Shown here in pieces: positions 1-8,608 of a DNA stretch of 38,402 bases. The translations under genes and the position numbers were made by a program. Source of the stretch: Candidatus [Bacteroides] periocalifornicus (GTDB lineage: Bacteria > Bacteroidota > Bacteroidia > Bacteroidales > CAJPTX01). The notes beneath the pieces are model-generated. The model did no database searches, was not told the origin of the DNA, and saw only the letters and a list, made by a program, of their open reading frames with translations. The stretch covers positions 274 to 38,675 of the forward strand of contig LIIK01000023.1 of the NCBI GenBank assembly GCA_001421095.1, given 5' to 3'. Each line of letters opens with the position of its first letter. The first letter of the stretch is position 1.

Positions 1-21
1 CGTAAATCGGTTTCAATCAAG

Positions 22-70
22 AAACTCCATCTCTCGAAGAGCGTAGCGACGCGGCGTGCCGCGTCGCGAT
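22..70 (+). repeat. Right end of a dispersed palindromic intergenic repeat
   Basis: A perfect 10-bp stem, GCGACGCGGC at 46-55 and GCCGCGTCGC at 58-67, is preceded by a CGAAGAGCGTAGCG stretch. The same arrangement (CGAAGACCGTAGCG plus palindrome) recurs at 12885-12925, 26920-26950, 32200-32225 and 38365-38400. The left part of this copy would lie before the window. Confidence 0.7.
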
Positions 71-86
71 TAAGGATGCCGCGTCG

Positions 87-115
87 TTTATGTTTAGAAA
101 AAAGTTTTACCTTTG
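87..115 (+). promoter_or_regulatory. Bacteroidota-type promoter of the first TPR gene
   Basis: TACCTTTG at 108-115 matches the Bacteroidota -7 consensus TAnnTTTG. A T-rich TTTA at 87-90 lies about 18 bases upstream, a weak -33 element. The gene starts 43 bases downstream. Confidence 0.6.
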
Positions 116-157
116 CACCGTAAATAGCAACACGATAGGCTAACGCAACAAACAGTA

Positions 158-1474
158 ATGAGAAAGGTACTATTCCTATTCGCTTGCCTGCTCGCGCTAG
201 TGGGGAGCGGAGTGGCCCAAGTCAAAGGCCCCGATTACAAGTCGCTGGAGAAGGATCTGAGCAAGAGCAACGAGGCGATACTCAACGAGAAGAAGGCTGC
301 CAAGCCCAAGACCTGGCTGGCGCGGGCAGAGCTCCTGCAGAAGATCAGCACCTCCTACCAGGGGAATGCCTACCCGGGGATGGATATGAAGACCTTCAAC
401 CTGCTATGCGGCCCCGCGGTAGAGCAGCGCGAGGAGCAGGTAGACGGCGCTTCGTATCAGGTGATGGTGATGCCCAGGTCCGATTTCTACTTTTTCGATG
501 GGGTATACGCCTACTACAAGGTAACCAAGCCTTTGGTAGACAAGCCGCTAGATAAGGCTCTGGAAGCCTACCGGAAAGCCCTAGAGCTTGAGCCCAAGGA
601 GAAGAACCGGGCAAAGATCGGGAAGAGCCTGGCAGAGCTAGAGAAGCTCTACGTGCAGGAGGGGGCTAGCTACTACGCGCAGAAGAGCTACGAGGCGGCG
701 CATGGGGATTTCGCGCAGGCGGTAGCCATCTGCGAGATGCCCGAGGTTAGCGTTGTAGACACCACGCTCTACTACTACAAGGGACTTGCCAACTTCCAGA
801 CGGGCAACTACGCGGGTGCGACAACTGACTTCGCGGTGGCTATAGCAAAGGGCTACAGCAACAATGGCGAGGAGTACTGCGTGTTCTACGAGGCGGCCTC
901 CAAGGCCGGGCAGATGGATGAGGCCAAGCGCATGCTGGAGGTGGGGATAGAGAAATTCCCCCTGCAGCAGTGCATAGTGCTGGATATGATCAACTACTAC
1001 ATCTCGCGTGACGAGGACCCGAAGATGGTGCTGCCTTACCTCGACAGGGCAATAGCGGGCGATTCGGCCAGCGCGCCGCTCTATTTCGTGAAAGGGGTGG
1101 TGTACGATAAGCTGGGCGATCGTGACCAGGCGCTGGCTGCCTACCGCAAGGCCGTTGAGGTCGATCCCAAGTATGTGGATGCCTACTACAACATCGCGGC
1201 GCTCTACTACAACTGGGGGGCTGAGCTGCAGAATAAGGCGGTAGATCTCCCCGCGAGCGAGCAGAACAAGTACGATGCGCTGATGGAGCAGGCGAGCGAG
1301 AAGTTCCACAATTGCATACCGCCGGCCGAGGAGGCGATAAAGGTGGCGCCCGACCACCGCGAATCGCTCGACCTCCTCAAGCAGCTCTATTTCCGCTACC
1401 GTGCCGAGGAGGGTATGCAGGCCAAGTACGATGCGGTGAAGGCCAAGCTCGATGCCTTGGGCGCCGGGAACTAA
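158..1474 (+). CDS. Secreted tetratricopeptide-repeat protein
   Basis: A 438-residue protein with a signal peptide (basic MRK, a hydrophobic run and a likely cleavage after GVAQ near residue 21), so probably periplasmic or outer-membrane associated. Several TPR-like segments are visible. The clearest is near residues 305-350 (ALAAYRKAVEVDPKYVDAYYN), with others near 130-150 (ALEAYRKALELEPKEK) and 200-230. No catalytic domain is visible, so the likely role is protein-protein scaffolding. It has its own promoter and appears monocistronic, with a possible terminator at 1515-1572. The start follows the promoter at normal distance. TPR assignment is firm; the cellular role is unknown. Confidence 0.85.
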   Translation: MRKVLFLFACLLALVGSGVAQVKGPDYKSLEKDLSKSNEAILNEKKAAKPKTWLARAELLQKISTSYQGNAYPGMDMKTFNLLCGPAVEQREEQVDGASYQVMVMPRSDFYFFDGVYAYYKVTKPLVDKPLDKALEAYRKALELEPKEKNRAKIGKSLAELEKLYVQEGASYYAQKSYEAAHGDFAQAVAICEMPEVSVVDTTLYYYKGLANFQTGNYAGATTDFAVAIAKGYSNNGEEYCVFYEAASKAGQMDEAKRMLEVGIEKFPLQQCIVLDMINYYISRDEDPKMVLPYLDRAIAGDSASAPLYFVKGVVYDKLGDRDQALAAYRKAVEVDPKYVDAYYNIAALYYNWGAELQNKAVDLPASEQNKYDALMEQASEKFHNCIPPAEEAIKVAPDHRESLDLLKQLYFRYRAEEGMQAKYDAVKAKLDALGAGN

Positions 1475-1514
1475 TAGCTGCCGCAGGCGGTAGGGTTAGG
1501 GCAGGTAGCAGCGC

Positions 1515-1572
1515 AAGGGCGGCTGTTGGTTCCGGGTCGAAGGATTCGGGCCACGGTCGCCCTTGGCTTTTT
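1515..1572 (+). terminator. Possible terminator after the TPR gene
   Basis: AAGGGCG at 1515-1521 pairs with CGCCCTT at 1558-1564, with a smaller CCGG/CGG-rich stem inside, followed by GGCTTTTT. The loop is long and the outer stem only 7 bp, so this is tentative. Confidence 0.35.
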
Positions 1573-1618
1573 GGGAACGGGAATTTTGCAGAGATTGTTT
1601 AATTAATAGTGTACAGAT

Positions 1619-2944
1619 ATGAGGAGACATTTTACCTACATTCTCGCCATTTTTATGGCGACCTCAGCCCTTTTCGCCTCCTGCGCGAAGGAGGGCTACC
1701 AGGGCGGAGAGTCTTCGCTAATGCAAAGCGAAATCGTAGCTGGGCTGGATTCAGATTCGCAGGCTGTGCAGAAGCTTGCGGTAGAGGTGGAGAGCGCAAT
1801 GGTGATCCAGGATGGTGGGGTAGGGCAACCCTTGGGCGACCGTACCGTCTCGGCGGTCATCCCCATACAGCTGAATGGGGAGGCGATTCGAACTGCGGGG
1901 TACAGCCCAGAGGCGGTACCCGTCTTCTTCGCGGTGAACTACGCGCCGGGAGGGTACTCCATCGTGTCATCGGCCCACGGGGAATCGTCGCTGTGGGCCT
2001 TCTTCCCCGACGGGCAGTTTTCGCCCCAGAAGATGGCGGAATGCCCTCCGCTCTGCCTGCTGATGGAGCGGGCGGTGGAGATGAGCGTAGAGAAGGCAGG
2101 CCCTCGCTACCCGCCAGCGCACCGTATAGGCGATGAGGATGATACCATCTTTGAGCCTTATGTGGAGGAGAGTAGGAATCTGGAGATGACCAACGAGCGG
2201 ATGGAGCCTCTGCTCCCCGTGGTGTGGGGTCAGGGCTACCCGTACAACGCGAAGGTTGCGCCTTCGCCAGCTGGCTGCGTGGCCACGGCAATGGCCCAGG
2301 TGCTAGCCTACTACAGAAAGCCGGCGAAATGGGATTGGGCGAAGCTGCGCAAGCACCATCCCAAAGAGCATTCGGGCGTAAATGCCCCCGAGGCGTACAG
2401 CGAACTTGCTGACCTTTTCCAAGATCTCGGTCAACTAGTCGATATGAAATATGGGGCTTCTGTGAGCAACGCAGATCCTAAGCTGATACCGCCGGCACTG
2501 GTAGGGCTCGGCTTCAGCTCTGGGGGCATTCTGAGGGATTTGGACTACGCGCGGGTGAAGGGGGAGCTATCGGCAGGCCACCCGGTTATCGCAGGGGGAT
2601 TCAGCCACCATGAGGTGCGTTCCCATGGGATTTGGCCTTTCGATTGGGAGGAGGATCTGTATAGTGGTGGGCACGCCTTCGTGCTCGATGGCTGGTGCGT
2701 ATTTCGCCGCAGGGTAGATGTGTACAGGAAGATGGGGGGCGGGAAGAGGAAGAAGGAACGCAGCTTCTGCGTATACAAAGAGCTGGTCCACGTGAACATG
2801 GGCTGGGATGATCCCTGGTGCAATGGGTACTTCTACTGCGGGCTTTTCGATACGGAGCGCATGCCCTACCCAGATAGGCCAACGAGCGGGAGAAGGCCTT
2901 CCTATGAGTACCTACTAAAAACTTTAGAAGGGGTACGGCCATGA
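1619..2944 (+). CDS. C10 family (streptopain-like) cysteine protease, lipoprotein
   Basis: A 441-residue protein of peptidase family C10, the family of SpeB, interpain and the Bacteroides fragilis Bfp proteases. The N-terminus has a hydrophobic stretch ending in a lipobox (LFASC, Cys about 21), implying membrane anchoring. Residues 25-195 look like the propeptide. The mature domain holds the nucleophile in SPAGCVATAMAQ (Cys about 220) and the catalytic His in GGHAFVLDGW (His about 352), followed by a VNMGWD motif typical of the family. All key residues are present. The stop overlaps the next start (ATGA), indicating coupled translation with the lipoprotein gene. Because C10 proteases are often encoded beside their inhibitors, the downstream genes are inhibitor candidates (inference). 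Confidence 0.9.
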   Translation: MRRHFTYILAIFMATSALFASCAKEGYQGGESSLMQSEIVAGLDSDSQAVQKLAVEVESAMVIQDGGVGQPLGDRTVSAVIPIQLNGEAIRTAGYSPEAVPVFFAVNYAPGGYSIVSSAHGESSLWAFFPDGQFSPQKMAECPPLCLLMERAVEMSVEKAGPRYPPAHRIGDEDDTIFEPYVEESRNLEMTNERMEPLLPVVWGQGYPYNAKVAPSPAGCVATAMAQVLAYYRKPAKWDWAKLRKHHPKEHSGVNAPEAYSELADLFQDLGQLVDMKYGASVSNADPKLIPPALVGLGFSSGGILRDLDYARVKGELSAGHPVIAGGFSHHEVRSHGIWPFDWEEDLYSGGHAFVLDGWCVFRRRVDVYRKMGGGKRKKERSFCVYKELVHVNMGWDDPWCNGYFYCGLFDTERMPYPDRPTSGRRPSYEYLLKTLEGVRP

Positions 2945-3618
2945 GGAATCTAATCAGTCTATTCGGCGGCGTATTGGTGTGCCTCTGCGGATTGCTGCTG
3001 CTGGGGTGTCGGAAAAGGGTGGTAAGCTATGAACCCTACGGGGTAATAGAACCATCTGAGTTCTTGGTAGAAAGGTACTTGGTGCACCCACAGTTCATCC
3101 TAACCCGATATGGAGAGGGTTCGGGAGGTGGTAAGCTGGTACTATTGTGTACGCATCCGCTGCGATGGATTACCCCGTGGAGGGATTCTGTGGGATTCCG
3201 AAGGCTTGCTGCTCGATATGGGGATGGGGGATTCAAACTATACCACATCGATGGGCGTGATGTGTCCTTTGCTGAGCCATTAGAGATACGATTCGAGGTG
3301 TTGGAGGGAGTGAAGGGGACGGATACCGTGTGGAAGAGCGTGGCCGACAGCGTGATGCTGGAGTTCTACTCTTTCATCCCAATACTCCAGAAGCTGAGAT
3401 CGGCTAACCCTACCCTTATCCAATATCCAGAGTCGGCACAAACAACAGTCTGCCTTGCCGAGGTGAAAAAGGGAGACTTGAAGCTGGTGGATGGGAGTCG
3501 CCCTATAGCATTTCAACCCATTCCACCCTATCGGTTTGCTCGGGAATTTCGGGTGAGCGTGCGGGCTGGGGAGGAGCGTTGGCAGGTGCTGAATTCGGAC
3601 AAACGGGGTGGGGATTGA
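2941..3618 (+). CDS. Hypothetical lipoprotein overlapping the C10 protease gene
   Basis: A 225-residue protein with a clear lipobox signal (hydrophobic run ending LLLLGC, Cys about 23). I recognise no domain. The start ATG overlaps the protease stop by four bases, so the two are translationally coupled. A paralogue follows at once (3667-4339), sharing the blocks SEFL, ARYGDGGF or AKYGDGGF, AEPL, DSVW, GDSV or ADSV, and RVxxRAG near the end. Part of its 3' end recurs at 4376-4492 and 12991-13085. Position resembles the inhibitor genes that accompany SpeB (spi) and B. fragilis Bfp proteases (bfi), but the protein is longer than those and no sequence similarity to them is evident to me. An inhibitor or immunity role is inference only. 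Confidence 0.75.
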   Translation: MRNLISLFGGVLVCLCGLLLLGCRKRVVSYEPYGVIEPSEFLVERYLVHPQFILTRYGEGSGGGKLVLLCTHPLRWITPWRDSVGFRRLAARYGDGGFKLYHIDGRDVSFAEPLEIRFEVLEGVKGTDTVWKSVADSVMLEFYSFIPILQKLRSANPTLIQYPESAQTTVCLAEVKKGDLKLVDGSRPIAFQPIPPYRFAREFRVSVRAGEERWQVLNSDKRGGD

Positions 3619-3666
3619 CCAACCGTGTGCCTTGGTATTTTATAGATCATGTTAAGGGATACGGCC

Positions 3667-4339
3667 ATGAGAACGCTAGCCCGATGGATAATGCTAATGG
3701 TGATGCCCGCTGCGGCTTTTCTGGTAACTGGCTGCAGGAAGGTCCATGAGGAACAACCCGGCAAGTTCTGGCATTCTGAGTTTTTAATCGTCAGCTACTT
3801 TGCCGACCCCCGCTTTTCGCTCTCTGCCACGAGTATCGGGGGTGAGAGGATCCTTCTCCAATGCGACAAGCGTAGGGGGGGAGATCAGCCTCGCGTCAGA
3901 TTCTACAGCCTACCGAAAGCTCGCGGCTAAGTATGGCGATGGGGGATTCGACCTCTATTTCTACCGCCCTGGGGGATGGGCCTACGCGGAGCCATTGGCC
4001 GTGGAATGCGCAGTGTTCGCAGGGATGAATGGGAGCGATTCCGTTTGGCGCGATGTGGGCGATAGCGTAGAGTTGGTGTATGGCTCATACGTCCCGGTAC
4101 TCGGGCTGCTGCGGGGTGGGAATCCTCCCCTAGAGTATAGGTATGAGCGCCCGTCGGTAGAGAGCGCGCAGCGTTTGGGCAGCTTGGGTGCTGATGATTT
4201 GACCCTGGTAGATTGCCAGCGGGAGCTCGCCCTCTGGGCGGTGGCACCCTATCGGCTGAAGGGGCTATACCGGGTGAAGATCAGGGCTGGCAAAGGGGAG
4301 TGGCAGACGCTGAAGTCACACGAGTGGGGGAGGGAATAG
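3667..4339 (+). pseudogene. Frameshifted paralogue of the preceding lipoprotein gene
   Basis: The first part (from ATG 3667, signal ending LVTGC) reads in one frame to 3930. The homologous continuation (AAKYGDGGFDLYFY to the stop at 4339) is one frame over. The switch lies at a G7 run, 3875-3881; removing one G restores an uninterrupted reading frame of about 224 codons, close to the 225 of its neighbour. The bases before the start (TACGGCCATGAG) are the same as before the upstream paralogue, so the duplication includes the start region. It could be a dead copy, a phase-variable gene switched off in this cell, or a sequencing error in a homopolymer; the sequence alone cannot decide. Confidence 0.7.
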
Positions 4340-4375
4340 GACTGAAGGCACTGCAAGCGAACGGAGAGAGACGAA

Positions 4376-4492
4376 CCTATCGCTTTGCCAGGGAATTTCG
4401 GGTGGGCGTGCGGGCTGGGGAGGGGCATTGGCAGGTGCTGAACTCGGGCAAAGGGGAAAGAATTGACCAACCGTGCGCCTGGGTATTCTATA
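4376..4492 (+). pseudogene. 3' fragment of a third lipoprotein paralogue
   Basis: This stretch closely matches 3529-3645, the last part of the intact lipoprotein gene and its downstream sequence: shared blocks include GGGAATTTCGGGTG, GTGCGGGCTGGGGAGG, GGCAGGTGCTGAA and ATTGACCAACCGTG. There is no matching 5' part and a one-base indel removes the stop from frame, so it is a remnant. Another copy lies beyond the R-M operon at 12991-13085. Confidence 0.75.
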
Positions 4493-4531
4493 ATTGCTGT
4501 CGGGTAAAACTTTTGGGAGCATGAAAAAATA

Positions 4532-4561
4532 GGGCTGACACCTCGCATGGGGTGTCAGCCC
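4532..4561 (-). terminator. Strong terminator, best oriented for the hsd operon
   Basis: A perfect 11-bp stem (GGGCTGACACC at 4532-4542, GGTGTCAGCCC at 4551-4561) with an 8-base loop. Read on the minus strand it is followed by TATTTTTTC, an intrinsic terminator for the hsd operon ending at 4655. On the plus strand the tail is only CTTTTGG, so it may be weakly bidirectional. Confidence 0.8.
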
Positions 4562-4654
4562 TTTTGGTTACCTTGCTTTTTATTGTGTTTCACCCACAAA
4601 GTGAAGGTATAGATGTTTTCTTAATTAGCAAAATTATATTTTTTAGCTTTTATC

Positions 4655-6280
4655 CTACAATTCCTTCAGCCCTAACTCTCTTAGAAACGCATTGTGTAAG
4701 GCTTCTGCTTCGGCTAGAGCCGCCTTGTTCTCTGCAAGCTGGCGGTGTACCTCGCTGAGGTCTATGCGTTTTTCTTCTACGGTGGTGCTCACATAGCGGG
4801 AGATGTTGAGGTTGTAACCATTGGCTTCAATCTCCGCCATCTGTACGCGGCGGGCATAGCGTTCGCCTTCTGCGCGGTATTTGTAGGTCTCTACGATGCG
4901 CTCAATATCTTTATCGCGAAGGGAGTTCTGGCGGCGTCCCTTTTCAAAGTGCTCGCTGGCGTTGATGAAAAGGATGTCGTCAGTGCGTTTGCACTTCTTG
5001 AGCACTACAATGCACACGGGTATCCCTGTGGAATAGAACAGGTTTGCAGGCAGCCCTATCACCGTATCGATATGCCCATCCTTGAGCAGCTTGGTGCGTA
5101 TGCGCTCCTCTACCCCTCCTCTAAAGAGCACGCCGTGGGGTAGGATGATGGCCATAGTGCCCTCATCGGAGAGGAAGTGAAAGCCGTGCAGGAGGAAGGC
5201 GAAGTCGGCCGCGGAGCGCGATGCCAGCCCGTAGCTCTTGAAGCGGAAATCCTCCGCGAGGGCATCAGTATGTTCCCATCGGAGGCTGAAGGGCGGATTG
5301 GCCACCACCGCGTCAAAAGTCTTTTTCTTAGCAGGGTTTTCCTCTTTGAGCATCGCCCAATCGTTAGTGAGCGTATCGCCGTGGAAGATCTCAAACTCGG
5401 TTTCTTTCATTCCGTGCAGGAGCATGTTCATACGGGCGAGGTTGTAGGTGGTGATGTTCTTCTCCTGCCCATATACCTTGCCAATAGTGCCCCCTGCCTC
5501 TACGATATGCTTGCGCACGTTGAGCAAGAGCGACCCCGACCCGCAGGCAAAGTCGAGGACGGACTTCATCGCCTTGCGGTAGCCGCGCGTGGGGTCTTGG
5601 CTGTCGAGACTCACAATCTCGGAGAGGATGGTAGAGATAGGCTGTGGCGTGTAGAACTCCCCCGCTTTCTTGCCCGAATTAGCGGCAAACTGATCGATGA
5701 GGTACTCATAGGCATCGCCCAGCGCATCGGCGGTGGTAGAGAGCTCGGCGATGCCTTCGGCTATCTTGGTGATGATGGTGCAGAGCTTGGCATTGCGATC
5801 TGGGTAGGAGCGCCCCAGTTTTTCGGAATCTAGGTTGATCTCAGAAAACAAGCCTTGAAAGGAGTTTTTAAACGACTCCTCTTCTATATGCCTAAACGCC
5901 TTTTTAAGCGTAGAGAGCAGCTCGTCGCTTTGGGTACGTGCCAGCTCGGTGATGTTTTCCCAGAGGTACGCGGGCTTGATAACGTAGTAAACCGTCTGCA
6001 GCATCTCGTCCTCGAGCTCGGCTATCGTCTCGGGGTTTTGCTTGTACCAGAGCTGTAGGGCGGTGTTTACTCCCTCGTTTTTGAGGGCTTCGGCACTAGG
6101 GTTGGGATATTCTTCACCGAGGGCATCTTTCACACCCCGCTCATAATTGCTGGAGAGGTAGCGGAGGAAGAGAAAGGAAAGCATATAATCGCGGAAGTCG
6201 TCCGCGTTCATCGCCCCGCGCAGGGTGTCGGCAATGTCCCAGAGGGTTTTCCCTAATTGCTGCTGTTCTGTCTTTGTCAT
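4655..6280 (-). CDS. hsdM: Type I restriction-modification methylase subunit (HsdM)
   Basis: A 541-residue N6-adenine DNA methyltransferase, the modification subunit of a type I R-M system. Residues 1-150 form the HsdM N-terminal helical domain. The SAM-binding motif DFACGSGS is at about 243-250 and the catalytic NPPF at about 328-331 (VVANPPFSLRW). Length and motifs are normal for an active subunit. It is the last gene of the minus-strand operon, 26 bp after fic and followed by a strong terminator. HsdM is expected to act with HsdS to methylate the target and with HsdR to cleave unmodified DNA. Confidence 0.95.
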   Translation of the reverse strand: MTKTEQQQLGKTLWDIADTLRGAMNADDFRDYMLSFLFLRYLSSNYERGVKDALGEEYPNPSAEALKNEGVNTALQLWYKQNPETIAELEDEMLQTVYYVIKPAYLWENITELARTQSDELLSTLKKAFRHIEEESFKNSFQGLFSEINLDSEKLGRSYPDRNAKLCTIITKIAEGIAELSTTADALGDAYEYLIDQFAANSGKKAGEFYTPQPISTILSEIVSLDSQDPTRGYRKAMKSVLDFACGSGSLLLNVRKHIVEAGGTIGKVYGQEKNITTYNLARMNMLLHGMKETEFEIFHGDTLTNDWAMLKEENPAKKKTFDAVVANPPFSLRWEHTDALAEDFRFKSYGLASRSAADFAFLLHGFHFLSDEGTMAIILPHGVLFRGGVEERIRTKLLKDGHIDTVIGLPANLFYSTGIPVCIVVLKKCKRTDDILFINASEHFEKGRRQNSLRDKDIERIVETYKYRAEGERYARRVQMAEIEANGYNLNISRYVSTTVEEKRIDLSEVHRQLAENKAALAEAEALHNAFLRELGLKEL

Positions 6281-6306
6281 TTTATCGGGTGGTTGGGGAT
6301 TAAGGA

Positions 6307-7389
6307 TTAGCTATCAGTATTGATTTTGTTATTTAATTCTTTAGTAATGATCCAATAGCCATTGCGGCGTCCATTTTTGCGTTCAATGATGCCTTCAGTA
6401 GCTAATTTTACGGTCATTGTTTTTATCGTTCGTTCTGATTTACCAATGTGTGCTGCCATCTCTTTTTGGGTGGCATTAGGTTTCTCTTTGATGAAGTTAA
6501 GCAGTGCCAATTCCTCCAAAGTGCAGCTTAAAGTGCTATTATTGCGCTTTGGAGCAGCTTCATTTGCACTTTGGGAGGCAGCAGCGACGTGCAAAAAACG
6601 ATTTTTAAGTTCGTGTGCTTCGCCTAATATCAGCTGCCGAAAAAAGCGTTCAAGATACTCTGTGGTAGCAAAAATACCTTTCGGAATATTGTTGTAATTG
6701 GCACGCACTAAGGCATTGCGGAAATACCAAGAGTGTGCTGCAAAGGTCTCATTGTCAATATCAAAGCCAAAAGTATGCAAGTATTTAATCATAAACACCG
6801 CTGTGGTGCGTGTATTGCCTTCTCCAAAGGGATGTATCTGCCACAGGTCGGAAGTGAATTTGGCAATGTGAGCAATGGCCTCATTGAGGTTATGTGCTTT
6901 GTAATCATAGCTCCGTTCACGCTCAAAATCGTGCTCAAGGGTCTCGCGGATGTTGTCAGCCCCTGTGTATAGCACTGACTGCCCGTCTAATACCCATTCC
7001 TTTTTCGTGATATTGTAATCTCTTATCTTGCCTGCGTGGGGGTAAATACCCTCAAACAATCGGCGGTGGATAGTGATGTATTCCACTGGGGAAAACCTAA
7101 AACTCGGCTCAGAAAGGATTTCAGTGATACGCGCCGATACCTTGTCTGCTTCTTCGGTTCTATCCTCTACCGTTCTTCGCGTGCTTTTGGACTCGTAATA
7201 GCTATCGATGCGCTGCTTTACCTCTGCGATAGAGATGGCGCCCTCTATGTGCTGCCGTGCGGTCTCACGCAGGTAGTCAGAGGTCTCTAACGCATCCACT
7301 GCCTGCAAACCGATAGCCGTCTGCCAGAGATAGCCCCGCTCGCGCGCGCTGGGCTCAGTAGCCCGTCTATAATCCTCAAATTCATTCAT
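6307..7389 (-). CDS. Fic domain protein (probable AMPylase) within the R-M operon
   Basis: A 360-residue Fic-family protein. The complete active-site motif HPFGEGNTR is at about 186-194 (family pattern HxFxxGNxR), so nucleotidyl transfer, usually AMPylation, is plausible. Residues about 20-65 (AIGLQAVDAL to QRIDSYY) resemble a VbhA-like inhibitory helix region, but I do not see a clean S/TxxxEG/N motif. The C-terminal 70 residues look like a winged-helix DNA-binding domain (NATQKEMAAHIGKSERTIKTMTVKLATEGIIERKNGRR). It sits between hsdS (13 bp) and hsdM (26 bp), so it is almost certainly cotranscribed. Its base use is more AT-rich than the flanking chromosome. The target is unknown. Confidence 0.9.
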   Translation of the reverse strand: MNEFEDYRRATEPSARERGYLWQTAIGLQAVDALETSDYLRETARQHIEGAISIAEVKQRIDSYYESKSTRRTVEDRTEEADKVSARITEILSEPSFRFSPVEYITIHRRLFEGIYPHAGKIRDYNITKKEWVLDGQSVLYTGADNIRETLEHDFERERSYDYKAHNLNEAIAHIAKFTSDLWQIHPFGEGNTRTTAVFMIKYLHTFGFDIDNETFAAHSWYFRNALVRANYNNIPKGIFATTEYLERFFRQLILGEAHELKNRFLHVAAASQSANEAAPKRNNSTLSCTLEELALLNFIKEKPNATQKEMAAHIGKSERTIKTMTVKLATEGIIERKNGRRNGYWIITKELNNKINTDS

Positions 7390-7402
7390 CGTAGTTTAGC
7401 GT

Positions 7403-8563
7403 TTAATAGTTGGGAAACAGCTGTTGCAGCAGCCCTTTTTTGTGGGTTTTGAGCAGCGCGATACGCTCCTGCTGCTTCGCTATCAGGGTATCTAAAGAGG
7501 AGAGACAGGAGGCGATTTTTTGCTGCTCGGGGAGGGAGGGGATAGAAACAATAAGATTCTGAAACTCACTAATCCAATATCGCTTATGGGCACCTACCGT
7601 AAAATCAATGGTACTCATAAGAGAGTAAAGAAAATAGAGATCGTTATTATCATCTTTTAACGTAAGCATTTTTATAGCTGAGGATTTTACTTTGAAAGGA
7701 AAGTTTATATAACGAGATTCTGTCGTAAAATCATCAAAAATAATAGTAGGTAAATTGGTGAAAATACCATCAGCCTCATCAGTATAGCCTAGAACAAAAG
7801 TCTTCCCTGCCGTAAGTACAGGGGTACCTGCTGGGTCATATACTGTTGACTCTACTATATAAGGAGTAGGTTGTATGTAAGAAAGTACCTCCCCCAGTGT
7901 TTTCTCCTCCCATTCACCTGTAAAACCCGCAAATCGTAGCTCGGGGGTATTGCTGCCCTCGCGCGGGAAGAGCTGCTGCAAGAGGCCCTTTTTGTGCTGT
8001 TGTAGCCCCTCTAACCGCTCGACAGCGGCGGTGATAAGGTCATCTAGAGAGGAGAGGCAGGCGGCGATTTTTTGCTGTTCTTTTGATGAAGGAAAGGGAA
8101 CTCTAATGGATTTTATAATTTCGCCAGATAAATTTCCTTGTCCCCCTTGTAAATATTTTTGTATTATTAGTTCTCTATTATGTAGTAAAAAATTTTGTAC
8201 AAAAACATTACTATTCTCTGATTGCAAACATAATACCGCTTGGTTAATAGCTCCATTAATTTTAGCTATGGCACTATCACCACTATTTGCTCCGTACAAG
8301 GCTACAAGTAAGTCGCCCTTATTCACCAACTTTGCTGATGAGTTTTCAAGACCTTCTTGGGTAAGAAATAACTCTGTTTCTTCTTTATTGATTTCTGCTG
8401 AACGAATAAATGGGATTGTCCCTCCATAATATGTCTTCTTTTTCGTTGTATCTGGTGTTCCTCCACTATAAGTTTTGAACACCTCCCCCAGCGTTTTCTC
8501 TTCCCACTCTTCGGTAAAGGAGGGGAAGCGCAGGGCAGGGGTGTTGTTATTTGCCATTGCCAT
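7403..8563 (-). CDS. hsdS: Type I restriction specificity subunit (HsdS)
   Basis: A 386-residue specificity subunit with the usual two-fold organisation: a target-recognition domain, a conserved helical spacer, a second recognition domain and a second helix. The halves share the openings FTEEWEEKTLGEV and FTGEWEEKTLGEV and the closings EQQKIA(A/S)CLSSLD followed by HKKGLLQQLFP. The two recognition domains (about 8090-8460 and 7540-7900) are clearly more AT-rich than the conserved parts, as expected for exchanged domains. No second hsdS or recombinase is nearby. Recognition sequence cannot be deduced here. Confidence 0.93.
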   Translation of the reverse strand: MAMANNNTPALRFPSFTEEWEEKTLGEVFKTYSGGTPDTTKKKTYYGGTIPFIRSAEINKEETELFLTQEGLENSSAKLVNKGDLLVALYGANSGDSAIAKINGAINQAVLCLQSENSNVFVQNFLLHNRELIIQKYLQGGQGNLSGEIIKSIRVPFPSSKEQQKIAACLSSLDDLITAAVERLEGLQQHKKGLLQQLFPREGSNTPELRFAGFTGEWEEKTLGEVLSYIQPTPYIVESTVYDPAGTPVLTAGKTFVLGYTDEADGIFTNLPTIIFDDFTTESRYINFPFKVKSSAIKMLTLKDDNNDLYFLYSLMSTIDFTVGAHKRYWISEFQNLIVSIPSLPEQQKIASCLSSLDTLIAKQQERIALLKTHKKGLLQQLFPNY

Positions 8564-8608
8564 AAGCGCTATGGGTTTTTAGGATTTACAGGGAAAATAA
8601 AAACACGG

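Noticed and set aside
638..1357. Long minus-strand frame antisense to the first TPR gene
   Set aside because: Its frame mirrors the TPR coding sequence, has no start signal or domain, and the plus-strand gene has a signal peptide and promoter.
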